A DNA stretch of 37,509 nt, taken from contig JAUWPZ010000021.1 in NCBI GenBank assembly GCA_030611315.1, positions 1-37,509 on the forward strand, given 5' to 3'. The DNA is from Sedimentisphaerales bacterium. Lineage in GTDB: Bacteria; Planctomycetota; Phycisphaerae; Sedimentisphaerales; Anaerobacaceae. The translations under genes were made by a program, and so were the position numbers. This document shows, piece by piece, positions 7,790 through 15,507 of the stretch (its first letter is position 1; each line of letters starts with the position of its first letter). The notes beneath the pieces were generated by a model. That model had not been told where the DNA came from. It ran no database searches and saw nothing but the letters and a program-made list of their open reading frames with translations.

Positions 7790-8746
7790 ATGGTTGAGCT
7801 GCTGAACAAGTTAATATGCGGTAACTGCATAGAGGTTTTGGGCAGGATTCGCGAGCCCTTCGCGGACCTTGTCTTTGCCGACCCGCCCTTCAATATCGGC
7901 TATAAATACGACAAATACTACGACAGGGTCAAAAAGAAAAACTACATTGCCTGGACGAAGGACTGGATGAGCGTATGCAAAAAGGTACTCAAGCCGAACG
8001 GCTCATTCTATATCGCCATAGGCGACGAATACGCCGCCAACGTCAAAATTATCGCCGACGAATTAGGGCTTTTTATGCGCAACTGGCTCATCTGGCATTA
8101 CACCTTCGGCCAGCAGTTGAAAAGAAAATTCGCCCGCTCACACACACATATTTTCTACTTCGTCAAAGACAAAAAGAATTTTACCTTCAACGACCACGCC
8201 GTCCGCGTCCCCTCGCTCCGGCAGTTAATTTATAACGACCGGCGCGCCAATCCGGCAGGCAAGATGCCGAATGACGTCTGGGATGGATACCCGCGCGTAT
8301 GCGGCACATTCAAAGAACGTGCCGGCTGGCATCCCTGCCAGATGCCGGAAAGCCTGCTAAAAAGAATCATAGCCGTAAGCTCCAACGCCGGCGATTGTGT
8401 CCTCGACCCATTCAGCGGCTCGGGCACTACCGCTGCCGCCGCATCTCAATTGGGCAGAAAATACGCCGGAATCGACATATCACAAAAATACGTTGAAAAT
8501 GCAAACGAGCGCCTGGCAGAATTGAAAAAGCAGTCTCTATCTCTCGATACCCATTTTAACTTCAATCCTGCTGAACTCAATGAGCTAAAACAGCTCTCAT
8601 CCGATATGAAAACGCCGCCCCAAAAAATTATCGCCGACAAGAACCTTTTGGAGTTGTTCACAAACCAATTATCTGTCAGAATGAACAACCATAAGCAATA
8701 CAACAAACAAGCCGTCGCAACGGCTTTGAAGGATTTGGCCGACTGA
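7790..8746 (+). CDS. Site-specific DNA methyltransferase (beta class, N4-cytosine/N6-adenine)
   Basis: Transfers a methyl group from S-adenosylmethionine to an exocyclic amino group of adenine or cytosine. Motif IV DPPFN lies at residues 31-35 and SAM motif I DPFSGSGTTA at 206-215, the order typical of the beta class. The segment between them should contain the target recognition region. No restriction endonuclease gene is next to it, so it is probably an orphan methyltransferase. ATG at 7790 is chosen over a TTG at 7730 because the protein then starts MVELLNKLICGNCIEVL, the usual beginning. The stop lies 5 bases before lnt. Confidence 0.88.
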   Translation: MVELLNKLICGNCIEVLGRIREPFADLVFADPPFNIGYKYDKYYDRVKKKNYIAWTKDWMSVCKKVLKPNGSFYIAIGDEYAANVKIIADELGLFMRNWLIWHYTFGQQLKRKFARSHTHIFYFVKDKKNFTFNDHAVRVPSLRQLIYNDRRANPAGKMPNDVWDGYPRVCGTFKERAGWHPCQMPESLLKRIIAVSSNAGDCVLDPFSGSGTTAAAASQLGRKYAGIDISQKYVENANERLAELKKQSLSLDTHFNFNPAELNELKQLSSDMKTPPQKIIADKNLLELFTNQLSVRMNNHKQYNKQAVATALKDLAD

Positions 8747-8751
8747 AAAAA

Positions 8752-10488
8752 ATGCGAGTAAAAAACGCCTTGTTATCTGCTTCGCCGTTTATTGCCACTG
8801 CTGTAATGCTGACGGTGATTCAGGCGCCTTTCAGCCTCTCGGCGCTGGCCTGGGTGGCGCTTGTGCCGTTTGTTTTGGCCTGCCTCCCGGACGCCAGACC
8901 TCGCCGTTTGGCCCTCGTAACCTTCGTCGTTTCCTTCTTCTACTGGTTCGGCAACATATACTGGATGAGGTACGTAACCATAGCCGGCTGGATCTCTTTC
9001 TGCCTCTACACAGCCCTGCTTTGGCCGATACTGGCCTTGTCTTTACGCTATTGCAGAAGAAAAAAACTGCCCCTCTTCCTGGCTGTGCCTGTCTTGTTCA
9101 TCGCAGTCGAGCGCCTGCAGGGCCTTTTTTTGGGCGGTTTTTACTGGCGGTTTCTCGGCCACAGCCAGTATCAGAATATCACCCTAATCCAGATATCGGA
9201 CATTTTCGGCGCAGGCGGCGTCTCGTTTCTCATAGGCATGGTCAACGGCCTGCTGGCCGAGCTGATAATCGCCTCCGGCCGCCGCACACACGCCTCCAAT
9301 CGCAAAAACCTCCTCAAGGCCGCCTTTGTATGCGCCGCCGTCGTCGCCGCCCTTATCTACGGGCGATGGCGGATAAGCCAGGCCGCTCAATTCATCAGGC
9401 CCGGCCCACTCGTCGCGTCGGTTCAGTCCAACGTACCGCAGTCAATCAAACAAAGCTGGGAATCTTCCGACGCTATTTTTGACGACTGCCTCGCCAAAAG
9501 CCGGGCAAGCTCGAAGCTCGGCGCCGAGCTTGTCATCTGGCCAGAAACTATGGTACAGGCAGTCCTCGACCCGGATGTTTTGAAAGTCCTCGACCCGAAC
9601 AGCTCTCACAACATTTACGACAAAATCCTCAGAGAACACTCGCGGGGCAATACTTTTGTGCTTGTCGGCGCCTATGGCGGAACCCCGCTGATTGGGGATG
9701 ATTCCATCGTTTCCCTCGCTGCAAGGCGAAATACTGCATTTTTATACCAGCCCGACGGGCAAAAATCCGACAAGCAATACAGTAAAATTCACCTCGTTCC
9801 TTTCGGGGAATTCATCCCTTTTCGCAAGCTGCCCCTGATTTCCCGTATCTTTGAGGTTTTTTCGCCGTACGACTCTGATTACTCGCTGGACCCGGGCGCC
9901 GAATACACAATTTTCGAGATGACCTCCGCCCAGCCCCCAGGCCGCGATTACAGGTTCGGTATAATGATATGCTACGAGGATGCCGTCCCCGCTATCGCCC
10001 GAAGATTCGCCCTGGACGGCCAGGGCAAAAAGCAAATCGACTGGCTCGTAAATATAAGCAACGACGGCTGGTTCGTAAAATTCAAGGATGATTCGAAAAG
10101 CGTCCTGCCAAGCACCGAGCTTCCTCAGCACGCCGCTATTTGCGCCTTCAGGGCAGTAGAGAACAGACTCGCCGTCATCCGGAGCGTAAATACAGGGATA
10201 AGCTGCCTCATCGACAGCCTCGGACGCATCAAAAACGGCTTTGTGCACGGCAATCTGCCCGAAGAAGCTATGGCACGAACCGGCATCGAAGGCTTTTTTA
10301 TCGACTACGTCCCGATAGACCAAAGGAGCACTTTTTTCAGTAAATATGGAGAATGGCTGGATTTTTGTTGTGTCCTATGCCTTGTTATGCTTATAATAGT
10401 GGGTCTTTCGCAAAGACTTTTGCTGCGTAAAAGATTTGGGACCCGTTTGTCAGGGAGGTCAAACAGTAAATATGCTCGAAAAAGATAA
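8752..10488 (+). CDS. lnt: Apolipoprotein N-acyltransferase
   Basis: Adds the third acyl chain to the N-terminal cysteine of lipoproteins in the inner membrane. The N-terminal ~200 residues are a run of membrane helices, followed by a nitrilase-type domain. The catalytic triad is present: Glu265 (VIWPETM), Lys345 (YSKIHLVPFGEF) and Cys407 (MICYEDAVP). At 578 residues it is slightly longer than the E. coli enzyme (512). The window encodes several lipoproteins, which fits three-acyl lipoprotein maturation in a diderm cell. It overlaps the next gene by 17 bases. Confidence 0.95.
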   Translation: MRVKNALLSASPFIATAVMLTVIQAPFSLSALAWVALVPFVLACLPDARPRRLALVTFVVSFFYWFGNIYWMRYVTIAGWISFCLYTALLWPILALSLRYCRRKKLPLFLAVPVLFIAVERLQGLFLGGFYWRFLGHSQYQNITLIQISDIFGAGGVSFLIGMVNGLLAELIIASGRRTHASNRKNLLKAAFVCAAVVAALIYGRWRISQAAQFIRPGPLVASVQSNVPQSIKQSWESSDAIFDDCLAKSRASSKLGAELVIWPETMVQAVLDPDVLKVLDPNSSHNIYDKILREHSRGNTFVLVGAYGGTPLIGDDSIVSLAARRNTAFLYQPDGQKSDKQYSKIHLVPFGEFIPFRKLPLISRIFEVFSPYDSDYSLDPGAEYTIFEMTSAQPPGRDYRFGIMICYEDAVPAIARRFALDGQGKKQIDWLVNISNDGWFVKFKDDSKSVLPSTELPQHAAICAFRAVENRLAVIRSVNTGISCLIDSLGRIKNGFVHGNLPEEAMARTGIEGFFIDYVPIDQRSTFFSKYGEWLDFCCVLCLVMLIIVGLSQRLLLRKRFGTRLSGRSNSKYARKR

Positions 10489-11512
10489 AACACAAAAAAA
10501 CACAAAAATAAATATTTTTCTCCTGCCGGCTTTGTTTCTTACCTGCTCGGCGATATGTTTCTTCGGATGCCTTGAAAAAACCGAAACACCCTCCGGCGCT
10601 CCAAAGGTCACGAAACTTACTATACCCGAACAGCAGGCTACTCAAATCGTCTTCGATGCCCTGGCAGACAAAGACCCCTCTATAAGAGTCAATGCCATCG
10701 AAGTCGCAGCAGACACCAGGCAAATCAGAATGATGCCAAGAGTCCGGCGATTGATGGTCGATGATTATGTGCCCGTCAGATTTGCTGCTATTTTGGCCGT
10801 AGGTGATATGCAGTATTCCTTTGCCGAAAAAATCGTAAAAGTATTATTGAAAGACAAAGAACAGAACGTCACAATCGCCGCCTGCTACGCAATGTATAAG
10901 CTGGGACACCCCGATTACATTAAGGTCATTCAAAAAGCGGCCATAACCGCCAAAAACCAGACCGTCAGGGCCAACGCGGCAATGCTCCTCGGCAAAACCG
11001 GCGATAAAAACTCCCTCAAATACATTTATCGGTGCATGCAGCGAGACGATTCGGATGACAAGGTCAAATATCAGTCCGTAGAATCAATAGCAATGCTCGG
11101 TGACGAGAGAGTATTTCCTGAACTCTTAAAAATGCTCATTAGTGCATACGCCGATGTCAAAATCGTGGGCATAAAGGCAACGGGCGCTCTCGGAACCACC
11201 GAAGCAAAAAATGAACTCATCAAGATGCTGGATGATGGGATTCCCGAGATTCGCATCGCCGCCGCTGAGCAGCTCGGAAAGCTAAAAGATAAATCCGGAG
11301 AAAGAGAAGTGCTGGACGTCTTCAAAATGGGTCTTGCCGTCGGTAAAAATAAGCAGGACCGCGAGCGTATTTACGTCCTCACGGCCCTGGCGATTGGGCA
11401 AATCGGAACTCCTAAGCTTAAAGAATATTTGCCCCAGCTTCTACAGGATGAATCAAAGCGTGTACGTCTCGCCGCAGCAAAGGCTGTTTTGCAGGGTAGA
11501 TTGAAAAAATGA
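10472..11512 (+). CDS. HEAT-repeat lipoprotein
   Basis: Begins MLEKDKTQKNTKINIFLLPA, with a signal segment ending in a lipobox-like FFGC. The rest is about seven HEAT/PBS-lyase type alpha-helical repeats, for example VRFAAILAVGDM, VRANAAMLLGKTGD, IRIAAAEQLGKLKD and VRLAAAKAVLQG. Such arrays are protein-protein interaction scaffolds; the partner is unknown. GGGAGG precedes the ATG and the start lies inside the 3' end of lnt, so translation is probably coupled to lnt. I infer an outer-surface or periplasmic scaffold role only from the signal. Confidence 0.82.
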   Translation: MLEKDKTQKNTKINIFLLPALFLTCSAICFFGCLEKTETPSGAPKVTKLTIPEQQATQIVFDALADKDPSIRVNAIEVAADTRQIRMMPRVRRLMVDDYVPVRFAAILAVGDMQYSFAEKIVKVLLKDKEQNVTIAACYAMYKLGHPDYIKVIQKAAITAKNQTVRANAAMLLGKTGDKNSLKYIYRCMQRDDSDDKVKYQSVESIAMLGDERVFPELLKMLISAYADVKIVGIKATGALGTTEAKNELIKMLDDGIPEIRIAAAEQLGKLKDKSGEREVLDVFKMGLAVGKNKQDRERIYVLTALAIGQIGTPKLKEYLPQLLQDESKRVRLAAAKAVLQGRLKK

Positions 11513-11598
11513 ATCCGCAAAGTTATTTGTTATCAGACCTGGCCTCGGCCGTAATACAAAGCCTTAGTTGGTTATTTGGCGTATTTGGCAAAAATAGC

Positions 11599-11627
11599 TT
11601 GACCTCCACGGCCCTATCCCGTAAAAT
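11599..11627 (+). promoter_or_regulatory. Promoter of the cell-shape region
   Basis: TTGACC (11599-11604), 17-base spacer, TAAAAT (11622-11627). Transcription would start near 11634 and leave a leader of about 147 bases before the GTG at 11781. Confidence 0.65.
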
Positions 11628-11664
11628 TATACTGTATAAGTGTAATATCAGGGCTCGGGTTTTT

Positions 11665-11748
11665 ATTTTGCGCCTTTGTGCAAAATACCCCCCAAACGCC
11701 TTTTATTGCGGCCGGGCTTGCCCCGGAAGCTCTATGGGGCGTATTGCA
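11665..11748 (+). promoter_or_regulatory. Structured 5' leader with two competing folds
   Basis: Fold A is ATTTTGCGC (11665-11673), loop CTTT, GTGCAAAAT (11678-11686): nine pairs with one G-U. Fold B pairs TGCA, ATAC and CCCC (within 11679-11693) with GGGG, GTAT and TGCA (11736-11748), enclosing a CCGGG/CCCGG hairpin (11712-11726). Both folds use bases 11679-11686, so they exclude each other. The ribosome site AAAGGAG lies about 20 bases further on. The pattern is that of a riboswitch, thermosensor or protein-bound leader; no known class is recognised. Confidence 0.4.
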
Positions 11749-11780
11749 GGAACGGCACGATTTACTGAAAGGAGCCTGTT

Positions 11781-12674
11781 GTGAGTACCCTTACAAAAGT
11801 CTTAATAGTTCTGCTGACGATATCGTCTCTTTTTCTCTGCGGGATTGTCGTAACTTACGTCGCCAATGCCAACAACTACAAAAAGCAATTTACTAGCCTG
11901 TACGACAATGAAAGGGCCGCAAGGGAAAACGAGAAAAATGCCAAGGAGCAGCTAAACGAGGCGAACAAACAAGCCGCACTGCGCGAAAATCAGTTAAACG
12001 CGGAAATTGCCTCGCTAAAACAACAACTCGATGCTCTCGACATCGAGCTGACGGACGTCGAAAGAGAAAAGGCGCAGTGGCTACAGCAGGTAAACAAGTG
12101 GATAAATATTACTGAGGGCTTCTATACAACCAACGATAAGCAGGGACAGCTATTAAAGAACACTCTCGATGAGCTCCATAGAGTCGAGGCCGAACTGATA
12201 AAGGAGCGAAGCCAGCACAAGGAAACGACTGCTGCTTTTGTCGAGAAAATGGCGATAATTTCCGACCAGGATGGCAAGCTCAAACAACTGCTTGAAGAAA
12301 AGACCGAGCTGCAAACAAAGCTGGACCAGTTCCTGCGACAATTCGGCAAAACGACATCCGTCTCAGTGCCCGTCACCACGAAAAAAGGACCTGTTAGAAT
12401 CGCGCCTCTTGCCGGAGATAAAGACATCAGTTTAAATGCGCTGGTTACCGCGGTGAATTTAACTAATAAGCTCGCCGGCATATCCATCGGCACAAATCAC
12501 GGCGTCAAGGAAGGAATGAAATTCCACGTTACTCGTGGCGATAAGTTTATTTGTGATATTCTGATTATTGATGTTGATGCTGAAGAGGCGGCCGGTATTA
12601 TCGAACTTATGGAAATTACGCAGGAACAGTTGAGAAAAGGAGATAAAGCAACGACCAACTTGCAGGGCTCCTGA
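11781..12674 (+). CDS. Membrane-anchored coiled-coil protein of the mre region
   Basis: A single N-terminal helix (VLIVLLTISSLFLCGIVVTYV) is followed by about 170 residues of coiled coil rich in Glu, Lys and Gln, and then a C-terminal small beta domain (SIGTNHGVKEGMKFHVTRGD). This is the same layout as MreC (helix, coiled coil, beta domain), although the sequence is not MreC and a true mreC lies downstream. GTG start at 11781 has AAAGGAG in front. Position before mreBCD suggests a periplasmic scaffold for wall growth. That role is inferred from context. Confidence 0.75.
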   Translation: MSTLTKVLIVLLTISSLFLCGIVVTYVANANNYKKQFTSLYDNERAARENEKNAKEQLNEANKQAALRENQLNAEIASLKQQLDALDIELTDVEREKAQWLQQVNKWINITEGFYTTNDKQGQLLKNTLDELHRVEAELIKERSQHKETTAAFVEKMAIISDQDGKLKQLLEEKTELQTKLDQFLRQFGKTTSVSVPVTTKKGPVRIAPLAGDKDISLNALVTAVNLTNKLAGISIGTNHGVKEGMKFHVTRGDKFICDILIIDVDAEEAAGIIELMEITQEQLRKGDKATTNLQGS

Positions 12675-12748
12675 AATCTCTTTGTCTCAGAGGTCCATTA
12701 CGTCCTGTCGGCAAAATTGCTGTCTTTCACACTATGCGAGGTTAATAT

Positions 12749-12904
12749 ATGAGCCCTAATGGCCAGACGCGCGGAAAAAAAATAAAACCATCCGACAACC
12801 TTTATACGGTTATACTTGCTGTGGCCTTTACCGCCGTGCTCGCGACAACCGTGTTCGTCGCCGTTATGTGTTACCTTCGATACGGCACTTTTACACCGCC
12901 GTAG
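12749..12904 (+). CDS. 51-residue single-pass membrane protein
   Basis: A short frame from ATG 12749 to TAG 12904 encodes a basic N-terminus (MSPNGQTRGKKIKPSDN), one hydrophobic helix (LYTVILAVAFTAVLATTVFV) and a short tail ending YGTFTPP. GAGG precedes the ATG at good distance. It sits between the coiled-coil protein and the mreB promoter. The clean amphipathic layout and ribosome site make it a likely gene; its function is unknown. Confidence 0.65.
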   Translation: MSPNGQTRGKKIKPSDNLYTVILAVAFTAVLATTVFVAVMCYLRYGTFTPP

Positions 12905-12916
12905 CCGATTTCACCA

Positions 12917-12947
12917 TTGACAATACCGCTCTTTATTATGTTAAAAT
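12917..12947 (+). promoter_or_regulatory. mreB promoter
   Basis: Perfect TTGACA (12917-12922), 19-base spacer, TAAAAT (12942-12947) with an extended -10 TG (12939-12940). The extended -10 would compensate for the long spacer. Gives mreBCD-mrdA its own start within the region. Confidence 0.6.
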
Positions 12948-12978
12948 AGCCAATTAGAAATTGAGAAAGGAGTCGAAA

Positions 12979-14034
12979 GTGCTGTTGGACACAATCTTAG
13001 GCTGGTTCAGTATGGATATGGGTATCGACCTTGGTACCTGCACAACCCTGGTTTGTGTCCGCAACAAAGGTATTGTCCTCAATGAACCTTCTGTAGTTGC
13101 GGTCCGCAAAGGAACCAACATCGTCCTGAACAATGGTGAAGCTGTCGGGCTGGTTGCGCGTGAGATGCTCGGCAAAACGCCGGGCTCTATCAGCGCGATA
13201 AGGCCCCTCAAAGACGGTGTAATCAGCGATTTTGAAATCACCGAGGCAATGTTAGGCTATTTCATACGCAAGGTTCACGGCCGCGGCGGCCTCGTCAGGC
13301 CCCGAGTCGTCATCGCCATACCAAGCGGAATAACCGCCGTCGAACGACGGGCCGTCATAGACAGCGCCGAGCGAGCAGGTGCTCGGAAGGTCTATCTCGT
13401 TGATGAGCCGATGGCCGCAGGAATAGGGGCCGGATTGCCAATCACTGACCCGACCGCCTCAATGATTGTGGATATTGGCGGCGGTACTACGGAAGTCGCT
13501 ATTATGTCTCTGGCCGATATCGCCACCTCAGAATCTATACGAATCGGCGGTGACGATATGGATGAAGCCGTTATAAATCACCTTAAAAAAACTTACAACC
13601 TGCTCATCGGCGAGGCAAGGGCCGAAAAAGTCAAGATACAAATCGGCTCCGCAGCTTCCCTGGAAGAGGAATTGACGATGGAAATCGCCGGCCGAGATAC
13701 CATCTCCGGTCTGCCAAGAAAAATTGTCATTACAAGTGAGGAAATCCGCGAATCCCTTAAAGACCCAATCGCTACAATCATAGATACCGTTACCGCAACG
13801 CTCGAAAAAGCGGAACCCGAACTCGCCGCGGACCTCATCGACAATGGAGTACACATTTGCGGAGGAGCCTCGTTGCTGAGGGGAATGGATACGGTATTGG
13901 CAAACGCCACCGGCCTGAAAGTCGAAAGAGTCGAGGACCCCCTAAGCTGTGTCGCAAGAGGAACCAGCGTTTACCTCGAAAACCTCGAGCTGTGGAAAGA
14001 CACAATGGACCATAGTGAATACGGATGGGAATAA
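12979..14034 (+). CDS. mreB: Rod shape-determining protein MreB
   Basis: Bacterial actin that forms membrane-bound filaments and directs lateral wall synthesis. Actin-fold nucleotide motifs are clear: DLGTCTTLVCVRNKGIVLNE (phosphate 1), VDEPMAAGIGAGL, VDIGGGTTEVAI (phosphate 2) and ICGGASLLRGMD (adenosine site). 351 residues, near the family length (347 in E. coli). GTG at 12979 is chosen because AAAGGAG precedes it; a TTG at 12961 would put the ribosome site inside the gene. First gene of mreB-mreC-mreD-mrdA. Confidence 0.96.
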   Translation: MLLDTILGWFSMDMGIDLGTCTTLVCVRNKGIVLNEPSVVAVRKGTNIVLNNGEAVGLVAREMLGKTPGSISAIRPLKDGVISDFEITEAMLGYFIRKVHGRGGLVRPRVVIAIPSGITAVERRAVIDSAERAGARKVYLVDEPMAAGIGAGLPITDPTASMIVDIGGGTTEVAIMSLADIATSESIRIGGDDMDEAVINHLKKTYNLLIGEARAEKVKIQIGSAASLEEELTMEIAGRDTISGLPRKIVITSEEIRESLKDPIATIIDTVTATLEKAEPELAADLIDNGVHICGGASLLRGMDTVLANATGLKVERVEDPLSCVARGTSVYLENLELWKDTMDHSEYGWE

Positions 14035-14090
14035 TTCGTCGTTCGTGAATCGTAAATAGTGAATCGAGCCATGGGCCGCGAGCCGCGATT

Positions 14091-14879
14091 ATGGCAAGGA
14101 AGAAAATCAAAGTCTCCAGACCGATGCTGTTTGTGTGGTTTATGTTAGCCGGTGTTATCTTCCTGCTCGCCCCCTATGAATACACCAAAGCTCTTCAACT
14201 TCGCGTACTAAGCATCTTCAGCTGGCCTTTGAGCATCGGCAACCGCATCTCACTTGCCGCAGCCAGAAACCGCCCCACTGCCGATGTCCCCGGATGCAGA
14301 AACTGCGAACTGCTGCGAAACCATTGTGCCAACCTTGAACAACAAAAACAAGAGCTCATACGACAAATCGAAAAGCTCTCCGGATTCCGGAAACAATTCC
14401 CGGAATTGCAAACCGCAAATCTAAGGCTTGCCTACGTCACAAGAACCTCCGTAAGCGACCCCGGCAGCCGGCTTGTTATCGACTGCGGACAGGACGCAGG
14501 CCTCAAAAAAGGCCAGTTCGTCCTCGCCGGCAACAGCATTATCGGAACCATATCCGACATCTCATCAGGCCAGGCATGGGTCAACCTGTTCACAAACTCC
14601 ACGTCCAGGATTCCCGTAAAGATTGACGGCATCGACACTGCCATGCTGATGCAGGGCAGCGGCGACAATTCTGCCGTCGTCCGGCTCTTAAAGCAAAAAG
14701 TCAAAATCGGCACCGAGGTCTTTGCAGACAGACAGGCCGGTCTTCTAAAAATACCAATGGTTATCGGCAGGGTAACCGAGTGCAAAAGAAACGAAAGTCC
14801 TCTGCTTTGGGACATAACCGTAAGGCCGGTTTGTAACCTCGAAAGTTTAGGCAGTGTCCACGTAATAATATTGAACTGA
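14091..14879 (+). CDS. mreC: Rod shape-determining protein MreC
   Basis: Periplasmic scaffold linking MreB, MreD and PBP2. The 262 residues show a basic start (MARKKIKVSRPM), one membrane helix, a coiled coil near residues 75-105 (NCELLRNHCANLEQQKQELI), and the beta-domain hallmarks VIDCGQDAGLKKGQFVLAGN and GTISDISSGQAWVNLFT. It is somewhat shorter than E. coli MreC (367), lacking the C-terminal disordered tail. The ribosome site is poor. The 56-base gap from mreB carries GAATCGTAAATAGTGAATCG repeat words. Confidence 0.9.
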   Translation: MARKKIKVSRPMLFVWFMLAGVIFLLAPYEYTKALQLRVLSIFSWPLSIGNRISLAAARNRPTADVPGCRNCELLRNHCANLEQQKQELIRQIEKLSGFRKQFPELQTANLRLAYVTRTSVSDPGSRLVIDCGQDAGLKKGQFVLAGNSIIGTISDISSGQAWVNLFTNSTSRIPVKIDGIDTAMLMQGSGDNSAVVRLLKQKVKIGTEVFADRQAGLLKIPMVIGRVTECKRNESPLLWDITVRPVCNLESLGSVHVIILN

Positions 14880-14933
14880 AAAAATTGGAAAATCCAGGTT
14901 TTCGTTTTTAACGTGTTATTGAAGGGCAAGATA

Positions 14934-15446
14934 ATGAGATGGCTCAGGTTTGCAGTTTTAATACTTTTTGCTGTCGTGCTGCAGGCCGGCACGCTGGAAA
15001 ATCTCAATATCAAGCCTGATTTACTTCTGGTCCTTCTGGTGTTTTTTGCCATTTACTGCAATACCGCCGAGGCGATTATTACCTCCTTCACAATCGGTTT
15101 CGCCGCGGATATTATCAGTTACCCGATGCCGATGGGCCCCCAAATGGTCAGCTTTGGCCTTCTCGGGACACTGCTCGCATACCTGCATCGCTACTTCGCA
15201 ATCAGAAAAATGCCATATCAATCCCTTGTCATATTCCTCACCACAATCCTGGCCGGCGCCCTGACGTATGGATTTACCTTCCTCAGGGCTTATTTCTCTG
15301 CCCCTCTTAGAGATGTGCTGACCGCTTCAAACATTTACTCAGGCCTTTTTTGGCCTGCACTGTACTCGAGTCTCATCGGCCCGTTTTTATTCTTGCCTTC
15401 TGCATGGTGGATGCGTATAAAAGTACATCGCTTCAGCCGACGCTGA
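14934..15446 (+). CDS. mreD: Rod shape-determining protein MreD
   Basis: Integral membrane partner of MreC, 170 residues with about five helices and the conserved beginning: a helix, then NLNIKPDLLLVLLVFFAIY (the usual P-D-L-x-L-x-x-x-x-F motif). The ATG at 14934 has AAGGGC seven bases upstream; a GTG at 14913 is an alternative. Overlap and position between mreC and mrdA support the call. Confidence 0.88.
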   Translation: MRWLRFAVLILFAVVLQAGTLENLNIKPDLLLVLLVFFAIYCNTAEAIITSFTIGFAADIISYPMPMGPQMVSFGLLGTLLAYLHRYFAIRKMPYQSLVIFLTTILAGALTYGFTFLRAYFSAPLRDVLTASNIYSGLFWPALYSSLIGPFLFLPSAWWMRIKVHRFSRR

Positions 15447-15507
15447 ACTTGTATCGCCTGAATTGCAAATCGATTCACGAAACTCGCAGGACGATACGCA
15501 AAATACG

